Positions 1 to 5,880 of a stretch of 8,500 nucleotides of DNA are shown piece by piece. The position numbers and the translations under genes are program-made. This DNA comes from an uncultured Acidobacteriota bacterium (GTDB taxonomy: Bacteria; Acidobacteriota; JAAYUB01): contig CALAMB010000198.1 of NCBI GenBank assembly GCA_937925645.1, positions 1 through 8,500 on the forward strand. Direction: 5' to 3'. The notes beneath the pieces were generated by a model. The model did no database searches. It worked only from the letters and a program-made list of their open reading frames with translations, and had not been told where the DNA came from. Each line of letters begins with the position of its first letter. Within the stretch, counting starts at the first letter, position 1.

Positions 1-53
1 TACAGCGACCACCAAGATCTACACTCTTTCCCTACACGACGCTCTTCCGATCT
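1..53 (+). other. Illumina P5/TruSeq universal adapter contamination (artefact)
   Basis: These bases match the 3' 53 nt of the Illumina TruSeq universal (P5) adapter. The hallmark segments ACACTCTTTCCCTACACGAC (21-40) and GCTCTTCCGATCT (41-53) are exact. By my comparison from memory only two positions differ, 4 and 14, both A where the adapter has G. The adapter ends exactly where the porin reading frame begins, as expected when a read runs from adapter into insert. No index lies between the P5 and read-1 primer parts, as in single-index libraries. This is assembly contamination at a contig end, not genomic DNA, and should be trimmed before any analysis. Confidence 0.97.
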
Positions 54-921
54 ATACGCGTTCTTCGGCCAGCTCGAGCTCGGCGTGAACGTGGTGAATC
101 AGAATCCCGAGATCGTGGTCAGCGGCGACTCCGGCATGGCCTATGGCGAAGGTTCTGAGGCGGTAAAATCCCGTATCGGCCGCGTGGGAGTGGAGACGCC
201 CTTCGGCACGTTCTCCTGGGGCAAGCAATACTCGCCGTACTACGACGTGGCCGGCCTCACCGACATGTTCTTCACGTTCGGCAGCGAGGCCTCGGGCACG
301 TTCGGCTCCGGCGACGGCGGCATCCCCGGCACGGGCCGGTCGGAGAAGGCGTTCCAGTACCGTCATCGCATCGGCCCCGTGCATGTGGGCGCCCAGGTCC
401 AGAACCGGGCGCGCACCGACGAGAACGTGAGCTACGCCGACACGTACGGCTTCATGGCCGGGCTCGACGTCACCTCCTCGCTCACCGTGGCCGCGGCTTT
501 CAACCAGGTGCGGGACGGCGTGGACAAGCCGGAGCCGAACCAACCGAAGCGCGGCGACCGGGCGTTCATCGTGGGCGGGCTGTGGAAGCGCGGGCCCTTC
601 CAGCTGGCAGCGGATTTCGCGGCTACCATGAACCACGAGGTCGACGACGAAGGGATCTTCTTCAACGGTCGCGGCGTGGAGCTGTACTCGCAGTATGACC
701 TGGGATCGAAGTGGTCGTTCGCCGGCGGGTTCAACTACCTCTGGACGGTGGCCGGCCATCCCGGCGAGTACCGGCTGCTCTACGGGCTGGGGGACGTGAC
801 GTTCCATTTCAGCCCGGCCCTGGACATCAACGCGGAGATCAAGATCGAGGGAAGCCGGGCCACCGACGGTTCATCGCTGCGCCGCTCCGTCCTGGCGTGG
901 GGAGTGAATTACTACTTCTAG
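54..921 (+). CDS. Gram-negative outer-membrane porin, 5'-truncated
   Basis: This is a partial gene whose frame is open from codon 55 to the TAG at 919-921 (288 residues visible). The signal peptide and first strands are lost at the contig end, so the GTG at 85 is an internal valine and not the start. The frame reads FFGQLELGVNVV (a membrane strand), then SRIGRVGVETPFGTFSWGKQYSPYYD. That second stretch corresponds to the 'RlGf.G...fGtltlGrqytpyyd' region of general trimeric porins (OmpC/Porin_4-type 16-strand barrels). Alternating polar and hydrophobic strands with aromatic girdles follow, and the protein ends in NYYF with C-terminal phenylalanine, the usual BAM recognition signal. Its likely role is passive diffusion of small hydrophilic solutes through the outer membrane. 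Substrate selectivity cannot be read from the sequence. A specialised channel of related fold is possible. Outer-membrane barrel: quite sure. Exact porin family: moderate. Confidence 0.8.
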
Positions 922-949
922 GCGAGGCTCGTTGTCTCGGGATTGGGAT

Positions 950-977
950 TCACCACGGAGGCACGAAGAGCACAAAG
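950..977 (+). repeat. Left inverted-repeat arm
   Basis: This 28-bp arm begins TCACCACGG and ends GCACAAAG, 28 bp after the porin stop codon. It pairs with 1229-1256 at 22 of 28 positions. The arm itself is purine-rich with repeated CAC and GA(A/G) words, so it may be a copy of a dispersed repeat and not a true transposon end. Confidence 0.65.
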
Positions 978-980
978 CAC

Positions 981-1080
981 ATCATTCATTTTTCATTGGT
1001 CATTTGGCAATTGTCATTGGTCATTTTCATTTGGCATCGATCACTAATTGGTTATTGAATATTGCTTATATATTATTGGC
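981..1080. repeat. AT-rich block with TCATTGGTCATTT direct repeats
   Basis: An exact 13-bp direct repeat, TCATTGGTCATTT, occurs at 993-1005 and 1014-1026 with a 21-bp period. A related 9-mer, CATTTGGCA, is repeated at 1001-1009 and 1028-1036. Further degenerate TCATT/ATTGG words continue to about 1080. Hand count gives 30 G+C in these 100 bases, against strongly GC-rich flanking genes. The tail (1050-1080) is almost pure A/T and would melt easily. It may supply promoter-like or nucleoid-protein binding sequence, but no specific site can be named. It is not coding. Confidence 0.7.
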
Positions 1081-1138
1081 TGTTTAGAGTGCGAGCAGGG
1101 TGTTGCCGGATTGTTCGAATCTGAGACCTTGGAACCGG

Positions 1139-1222
1139 CTCCCAGCCCCCGGATCCCAAGTCTCAAGTCCCAGCACCCAGGTCCCAGGTCCCAGGTCCCA
1201 GAACCCAGGTCCCGCAACCCAG
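1139..1222. repeat. Tandem heptanucleotide array, consensus GTCCCAG, 12 units in phase
   Basis: Twelve consecutive 7-bp units run without a phase slip from 1139 to 1222. The core of eight units is 1167-1222, with perfect GTCCCAG at 1167, 1181, 1188 and 1195. The other core units are near variants such as CACCCAG and AACCCAG, and the four units before 1167 are more degenerate. Because 7 is not a multiple of 3, the array is unlikely to be coding. On the minus strand it gives eight GGG runs spaced exactly 7 bp apart (centred 1170 to 1219), that is GGG-N4-GGG-N4, which fits the standard G-quadruplex pattern twice over. It resembles in kind the heptanucleotide STRR arrays known from cyanobacteria. 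Relationship is not implied. Confidence 0.85.
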
Positions 1223-1228
1223 ATTATC

Positions 1229-1256
1229 CTTTGTGTCCTCCGTGTCTTTGTGGTGA
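1229..1256 (-). repeat. Right inverted-repeat arm
   Basis: Read on the minus strand, this 28-bp arm starts TCACCACAAAG and ends GACACAAAG. It is the partner of 950-977, with six differences, all transitions. It lies 6 bp after the heptamer array and 50 bp before the candidate -35 box of the efflux operon. The arm is therefore just upstream of the promoter and not between promoter and gene. Confidence 0.65.
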
Positions 1257-1306
1257 GTCGCCTGTAGTCTGCGAACCAAGTCCCGACTCGCAAGCCACCC
1301 CGGCGA

Positions 1307-1336
1307 TTGACTTTGCCCCCGTGACTGGCTTACAGT
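1307..1336 (+). promoter_or_regulatory. Candidate sigma70-type promoter of the efflux operon
   Basis: TTGACT (1307-1312, five of six to TTGACA) and TACAGT (1331-1336, four of six to TATAAT) are separated by 18 bp. Initiation would fall near 1343, giving a leader of about 42 nt before the adaptor ATG. A small dyad, GACTG-GCTTA-CAGTC (1323-1337), covers the -10 box and could be a repressor operator, but its arms are only 5 bp. The position is sensible, between the repeat element and the first gene. Matches of this quality also occur by chance, and the organism's promoter consensus is unknown. Confidence 0.4.
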
Positions 1337-1369
1337 CCTCTCATCGTGTGTTATCGACAGACTGATTTG

Positions 1370-1377
1370 AGAAGGAG
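1370..1377 (+). promoter_or_regulatory. Ribosome binding site of the adaptor gene
   Basis: AGAAGGAG lies 7 nt before the ATG at 1385. This decides the start. The frame is open upstream to a GTG at 1346, but that codon has no comparable site, would add 13 residues ahead of the lipoprotein signal, and sits next to the predicted transcription start. Confidence 0.8.
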
Positions 1378-1384
1378 CTCTTCC

Positions 1385-2710
1385 ATGTCCAGCCCATCCT
1401 CTTGGTGGCGAAGTCCTTCGGCGCGGCGGACCGCCGTGCTGATTCTGGCCAGCCTGGCCCTCCTCCTCCCCGGCGCCTGCGGCAACCGCGGGGCGCAGCC
1501 GGGCGGGGCGGCCCAGCCGGCGATGCCGGTGGTCGTGGCGGCGGCGACCCAGGAGACCGTGCCCATCTACACCGAGTACGTGGCCACGGTGGACGCCAGC
1601 GAGAGTGTGGACATCCGCGCCCGCGTGGAGGCCTACCTCCAGCAGCAGCACTTCCAGGAAGGCCGCCTGGTCCGCGCCGGCGATCCGCTCTTCTCGCTGG
1701 ATCCTCGCCAGTACGCGGCCGACCTCCAGTCGGCCCAGGCGACGCTGGCCAAGGCCAAGGCCGACCTGATGTTCGCCACCGACAAGGTGACGGTGTTGCA
1801 GGCCCAAGCCACCCTGGACCAGGCCCGGGCGCGCCTGGCCAAGGCCAACCAGGATGTCAACCGGCTCAAGCCGCTGGCCGAGCAGCAGGCGGTGCCCCAG
1901 CAGGATTACGACGACGCGGTGGCCAGCCGGCTGGTGGCCGAGGCCGACGTGACCGCCAAGCAGGCCAGCTACGACACGACGGTGCTGAACCAGAAGGTCT
2001 CCATCGACGAGGCCCGGGCCGCCGTGCTGTCCGCCGAGGCCCAGATCCAGCGGGCGGAGCTGAACCTGGGTTACTGCTCCATCCAGTCGCCCATCACCGG
2101 CCTGATCGGCCGCCGCCAGGTGGCGCCGGGCAACCTGGTGGGGCGGGGCGAGGCGACGCTGCTCGCCACCGTGTCGGCCCTGGATCCCCTGCGGGTCACC
2201 TTCGCCGTGAGCGAGACCGACTGGCTGTTCCTCATGCGGCGGGTCCAAAAGGAGATCAAGGAAAGCGAGCGGCAGCACATCGAGCTGGTCCTGGCCGACG
2301 GGAGCACGCACACCCACACGGGCCGGTTCATCATCGCCGAGCGCCAGGTGGATCCCAAGACCGGCACCCTGGCCATGGTGTGCGAGTTCCGCAATCCGGA
2401 GTACCACCTGCGGCCGGGCATGTTCGGCCGGGTGCGGCTGGCCGTGGATCGCAAGGAGAACGCGATCCTGATCCCGCAGCGGGCGGTCATGGAGCTGCAG
2501 AGCGCCCAGACGGTTTACGTGGTGGGCCCGGACAACAAGGTGGCCCTGCGCACCGTGGTGCTGGGCGGACGCTCCGAGAACCGGTTCATCGTCGCGGACG
2601 GCCTGCGGGCGGGCGAGCGGGTGATCGTCGAGGGCCAGCTCAAGGTCAAGCCCGGCATGACCGTCGCGCCGACGGACAAGCCGATGACGGAGGAGCAGGG
2701 GGCACGCTGA
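1385..2710 (+). CDS. RND efflux periplasmic adaptor lipoprotein (AcrA/MexA-type membrane fusion protein)
   Basis: This 441-residue protein links the inner-membrane RND pump to the outer-membrane channel. A hydrophobic signal (about 16-31) ends in the lipobox LLPGAC, with the lipidated cysteine at 32. The first half of the lipoyl (barrel-sandwich) domain spans about 84-110, with the motif EGRLVRAGDPLFSLDP. A long Ala/Gln/Lys-rich alpha-hairpin coiled coil covers about 111-228, and the second lipoyl half follows at 229-263 (SIQSPITGLIGR). The beta-barrel and membrane-proximal domains come next, with the family hallmark IPQRAVMELQ near 363. Its length is somewhat above AcrA (397 residues), mainly in the hairpin. 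It is the first gene of a three-gene operon, and its stop overlaps the permease start (TGATG). Family assignment is firm. The drug or metabolite exported cannot be inferred. Confidence 0.95.
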   Translation: MSSPSSWWRSPSARRTAVLILASLALLLPGACGNRGAQPGGAAQPAMPVVVAAATQETVPIYTEYVATVDASESVDIRARVEAYLQQQHFQEGRLVRAGDPLFSLDPRQYAADLQSAQATLAKAKADLMFATDKVTVLQAQATLDQARARLAKANQDVNRLKPLAEQQAVPQQDYDDAVASRLVAEADVTAKQASYDTTVLNQKVSIDEARAAVLSAEAQIQRAELNLGYCSIQSPITGLIGRRQVAPGNLVGRGEATLLATVSALDPLRVTFAVSETDWLFLMRRVQKEIKESERQHIELVLADGSTHTHTGRFIIAERQVDPKTGTLAMVCEFRNPEYHLRPGMFGRVRLAVDRKENAILIPQRAVMELQSAQTVYVVGPDNKVALRTVVLGGRSENRFIVADGLRAGERVIVEGQLKVKPGMTVAPTDKPMTEEQGAR

Positions 2711-5700
2711 TGGCCAAGTTCTTCATCCACCGCCCCGTCTTCGCCATCGTCATCTCGCTGGTGATCGTGATCGCCGGCGCCATGAGTTTGATGACGCTGC
2801 CGGTGGCCCAGTTCCCCCAGATCTCCCCGCCCACGGTGCAAGTCAACATCTACTACCCCGGCGCCAGCGCCGAGACCGTGGAGGAGTCCATCGCCACCCC
2901 GGTGGAGCAGGAGGTCAACGGCGCCGAGAACATGATCTACTTCTCCTCCAAGTGCTCCAGCGACGGGAGCTACTCGCTGACCTGCACCTTCAAGGTGGGG
3001 ACGAACCTGGACCTGGCCAACGTGGACATCAACAACCGCGTGAGCAAGGCCCAGCCGAAGCTGCCGACCGAGGCGATCCAGGCGGGCATCTCCGTGAAAA
3101 AAACGTCGCCGGACATGCTGATGGTGCTCAGCGTCTACTCCCCCGACAACAGCTACGACGAGCTCTTCCTCAGCAACTACGCCTCCATCAACCTGGTGGA
3201 CGCCATCGCCCGCGTGCCCGGCGTGGGCAGCACCATGATCGTGGGCCAGCGCGACTACTCCATGCGCCTGTGGGTCCGGCCCGACAAGCTGAGCAAACTG
3301 GGCGTGACCGCCGGCGACATGGCCCAGGTCATCCGGGAGCAGAACATCCTGGCGCCCGCCGGGGCGGTGGGGCAGCCGCCCGCCAAGCCGGGGCTCGATT
3401 TCCAGTACACGGTCAACGTCAAGGGCCGGCTGACCACCGTCGAGGAATTCAGCGATATCATCGTCCGGACGCTGCCCGACGGCTCGATCCTCCGGGTCAA
3501 GGACCTGGCCCGCGTCGAGATGGCGGGCAAGAGCTACACCAGCTTCGGGCGGCTCAGCGGCGTGCCCGCCACCCTCATCATCGTCTACCAGCTCCCCGGC
3601 TCCAACGCCATCGAGACCGCCGGGCGGCTGCGCGCCCTGATGGACGAGCTCGGCGACAAGTTCCCGCCCGGCCTCGATTACGAGGTCACCATGGACAGCA
3701 CCGACTTCGTCAACGCCTCCATCGACGAGGTGGTGCACGCGCTGCGCGACGCCATCCTCCTGGTGCTGCTGGTGGTGTTCCTCTTCCTCGGCAACTTCCG
3801 CGCCACGCTCATCCCCATGCTGGCGGTGCCGGTATCGCTGGTGGGCACCTTCGCCGCGTTCGTGCCGCTGGGATTCTCCATCAACACCCTCACCCTGTTC
3901 GCCATCGTGCTGGCCGTGGGCATCGTGGTGGACGACGCCATCGTGGTGGTGGAGGCGGTGGAGCACCACATCGAGCACGGGCTCTCCCCCGCCGCGGCCA
4001 CCGAGCAGGCCATGGACGAGGTGGCCGGCCCCGTGGTGGCCATCGCCCTGGTACTGTGCGCGGTGTTCGTCCCCGTCGCCTTCATGGGCGGGATCACCGG
4101 CCAGCTCTACCGGCAGTTTGCCCTGACGCTGTCCATCTCGGTGCTGCTGTCGGCGCTGGTGGCGCTGACCCTGACCCCGGCGCTCTGCAAGATGATCCTC
4201 CGGCCGCGCCGCGAGATGCGGGGGCCGCTGGGCGCCTTCCTCCGCGGTTTCAACCGGCTCTTCGACCGAGTGACAGGCGGCTACGTCGCCACGGTCCGGA
4301 TGATCCTGCGCCGCGCCGCGCTGGCGGTGGCGGTGCTGGCGGCGTTCTGGCTCGGCGCCGGCGGCTTGCTGAAACTGCTCCCCTCGGGATTCGTCCCCGA
4401 CGAGGACCAGGGGTACTATTTCGTGTCCATGAACCTGCCCGACGGCGCGTCCATGGAGCGCACCGACGCGCTGTCCCGCCGGGCCGAGGCGTTCATCGGC
4501 CGGCTGCCCGGCGTGCGGCGCGTCATCACCATGGGCGGGCTCAACCTGATGACCGGCGCCTACACGTCGAACAACGCCAGCCTCATCGTGATGCTGGAAC
4601 CGTGGGAGGAGCGGCGATCGAAGCAGACCCAACTGGGCGCGATCCTCATGGCCTCCCAGCGGGAGCTCCTCACGTATCCGGAGGCGCTGTGCATCGCCTT
4701 CATCCCGCCGCCCATCCCCGGGCTGGGCAACGCCGGCGGCTTCCAGTTCGAGCTGCAGGACCGCGGCGGCCACACGCCCGACGAGCTGATGCAGACCGCC
4801 CAGTCGTTCCTGGGCGCCGCCCAGGCGCGGCCGGAGCTTCAGAACCTTTACACCGGCTTCCGGACCACCGTGCCCCAGATCCGGCTGGACATCGACCGGG
4901 ACAAGGCGCGCACGCTGGGCGTGCCCATCGACCAGGTATTCCAAAGTTTGCAGATCTGCCTCGGCGGGCTGCTGGTCAACGACTTCACCCGCTTCGGCCG
5001 CACCTACAAGGTCATCATCCAGGCGGAGCCGGACTTCCGCGCCGGGCCCGAGAGCATCGGCCTGATCCACGTGCGCACGGGCGCCGGATCGATGGTGCCC
5101 CTCAGTACGCTGTCGGCGAGCTCCGACGTCAGCGGCCCGGACCTGATCCCGCGCTACAACATGTTCCGCACCGCGGAGATCTCCGGCAGCGCGGCGCCGG
5201 GTTACAGCTCGGGCCAGGCGCTGGCGGCCATGGAGGAGCTGGCCCGCGACCACCTGCCGCAGGGGTACGGCTTCGAGTGGACCAACATCGCCTACCAGGA
5301 GAAGGAGTCCGGCGGCGCCCAGGGCCTGATCTTCGGCCTGGCCATCCTCTTCGTGTTCCTCTTCCTGGCCGCCCAGTACGAGAGCTGGTCGGTGCCGTTC
5401 TCGGTGCTCTTCGGCATCCCGCTGGGCGTCTTCGGGGCGTTCCTGGCGATCTGGCTCATCGGCCTGGTCAACAACGTGTACGTCCAGATCGGCCTGATCA
5501 TGCTCATCGGGCTGGCGGCCAAGAACGCCATCCTGATCGTGGAGTTCGCCAAGGAGCGCTACGAGAAAATGGGGATGCCGTTGTCGGAGGCGTCGGTGGA
5601 GGGCGCACGCCTGCGCTTCCGGCCGATCCTGATGACCTCGTTCGCGTTCATCCTCGGCGTGGTGCCGCTGGTGCTCGCGAGCGGCGCCGGCGCCGCCTCG

Positions 5701-5880
5701 CGGGTGTCGCTGGGCGCGGCGGTGTTCGGCGGCATGACCGCGGCCACGGCGCTGGGGGTGTTTTTCATTCCGCTCCTGTACGTCCTGGTGCAGGGGCTGG
5801 CCGGCCGCTTCGGCGCCCGGCCGCAGGAGGCGACGGCTGCGGTCCCGGCGGCCGAGACGGAGGAAGGAGGCCGGTCATGA
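2710..5880 (+). CDS. Hydrophobe/amphiphile efflux-1 (HAE1) RND permease, AcrB/MexF-like
   Basis: This 1056-residue inner-membrane drug:proton antiporter is full length for the AcrB family. TM1 is about 10-28. The first porter segment follows, then TM2 near 348-365 and TM3-6. TM7 is at about 537-557, then the second porter segment, TM8 at about 872-889, and TM9-12 to about 1035. The proton-relay residues are all present: Asp408-Asp409 in GIVVDDAIVVVE, Lys938 in GLAAKNAILIVEF, and Arg969 in RLRFRPILMTS (equivalents of AcrB D407, D408, K940 and R971). GFVPDEDQG precedes the second porter region. The F-loop area reads FIPPPIPGLGNAGGFQF from 664, typical of HAE1 proteins and distinct from CusA-type metal pumps. 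The ATG shares one base with the adaptor stop, and an AGGGGG lies 7 nt ahead. The protein should form a trimer and drive export of hydrophobic or amphiphilic compounds. Exact substrates are unknown. Confidence 0.97.
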   Translation: MAKFFIHRPVFAIVISLVIVIAGAMSLMTLPVAQFPQISPPTVQVNIYYPGASAETVEESIATPVEQEVNGAENMIYFSSKCSSDGSYSLTCTFKVGTNLDLANVDINNRVSKAQPKLPTEAIQAGISVKKTSPDMLMVLSVYSPDNSYDELFLSNYASINLVDAIARVPGVGSTMIVGQRDYSMRLWVRPDKLSKLGVTAGDMAQVIREQNILAPAGAVGQPPAKPGLDFQYTVNVKGRLTTVEEFSDIIVRTLPDGSILRVKDLARVEMAGKSYTSFGRLSGVPATLIIVYQLPGSNAIETAGRLRALMDELGDKFPPGLDYEVTMDSTDFVNASIDEVVHALRDAILLVLLVVFLFLGNFRATLIPMLAVPVSLVGTFAAFVPLGFSINTLTLFAIVLAVGIVVDDAIVVVEAVEHHIEHGLSPAAATEQAMDEVAGPVVAIALVLCAVFVPVAFMGGITGQLYRQFALTLSISVLLSALVALTLTPALCKMILRPRREMRGPLGAFLRGFNRLFDRVTGGYVATVRMILRRAALAVAVLAAFWLGAGGLLKLLPSGFVPDEDQGYYFVSMNLPDGASMERTDALSRRAEAFIGRLPGVRRVITMGGLNLMTGAYTSNNASLIVMLEPWEERRSKQTQLGAILMASQRELLTYPEALCIAFIPPPIPGLGNAGGFQFELQDRGGHTPDELMQTAQSFLGAAQARPELQNLYTGFRTTVPQIRLDIDRDKARTLGVPIDQVFQSLQICLGGLLVNDFTRFGRTYKVIIQAEPDFRAGPESIGLIHVRTGAGSMVPLSTLSASSDVSGPDLIPRYNMFRTAEISGSAAPGYSSGQALAAMEELARDHLPQGYGFEWTNIAYQEKESGGAQGLIFGLAILFVFLFLAAQYESWSVPFSVLFGIPLGVFGAFLAIWLIGLVNNVYVQIGLIMLIGLAAKNAILIVEFAKERYEKMGMPLSEASVEGARLRFRPILMTSFAFILGVVPLVLASGAGAASRVSLGAAVFGGMTAATALGVFFIPLLYVLVQGLAGRFGARPQEATAAVPAAETEEGGRS
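5861..5870 (+). promoter_or_regulatory. Ribosome binding site of the outer-membrane factor gene
   Basis: AGGAAGGAGG, within the last codons of the permease gene, ends 6 nt before the ATG at 5877. It supports the ATGA-overlap start and a lipoprotein signal beginning directly with MKTVR. Confidence 0.8.

Larger units (their letters stand above)
950..1256. repeat. Composite element bounded by 28-bp imperfect inverted repeats
   Basis: The left arm (950-977) and the reverse complement of the right arm (1229-1256) align without gaps at 22 of 28 positions. All six differences are transitions. Both arms start TCACCAC and end CACAAAG, and the middle is built from CAC/GAAG/GGAG words. The 251 bp between them hold an AT-rich TCATTGG repeat block followed by a GTCCCAG heptamer array. 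No reading frame in the interior looks real, and I see no target-site duplication next to the arms. Possible readings are a non-autonomous mobile element, a dispersed REP-like intergenic repeat, or two copies of one short repeat in opposite orientation. The arms resemble the 'accac-gga-gcacgaag-cacaaag' repeats I recall from GC-rich environmental genomes, but I could not check this. Confidence 0.6.
922..1384. other. Gene-free intergenic region with composite repeats and operon leader
   Basis: This 463-bp gap between the porin stop and the efflux operon start holds no credible gene. Reading frames across it are made of repeat units and lack coding character. Composition changes abruptly. There is a GC-rich edge, then an AT-rich block (30 G+C in the 100 bases 981-1080 by hand count), then a C-rich heptamer array, then a mixed leader with the candidate promoter. 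The separate elements are listed individually. I see no convincing rho-independent terminator for the porin: the short CGAG/CTCG pairing just after its stop has a 4-bp stem and no T-run. Confidence 0.85.

Noticed and set aside
85..87. GTG as the start codon of the porin
   Set aside because: Coding character (FFGQLELG) continues upstream to the adapter junction, no ribosome binding site precedes it, and there would be no signal peptide. The gene is truncated.
1139..1222. The heptamer array as a CRISPR array
   Set aside because: The units are 7 bp and directly abutting with no spacers, so it is a simple tandem repeat.
950..1256. The inverted-repeat element as a classical insertion sequence
   Set aside because: There is no transposase frame, no target-site duplication at either edge, and the arms match imperfectly. 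At most it could be a decayed or non-autonomous element.
1402..2709. The permease reading frame stays open far upstream, across the adaptor gene, suggesting a giant fusion protein
   Set aside because: The upstream part is Gly/Pro/Arg-rich out-of-frame translation of the adaptor. The true permease start MAKFFIHRPVFAIV at 2710 is the classic N-terminus of the family.
2515..5253. A 912-codon open frame on the minus strand opposite the efflux permease
   Set aside because: It is rich in His, Gly, Arg and Gln, has no recognisable domain, and lies opposite a fully convincing RND permease. Long antisense frames are expected where third positions are almost always G or C.
2952..5876. The outer-membrane factor frame stays open upstream through the permease gene
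   Set aside because: Same effect of high GC content. The ATG at 5877 has a strong ribosome binding site and begins a perfect lipoprotein signal.
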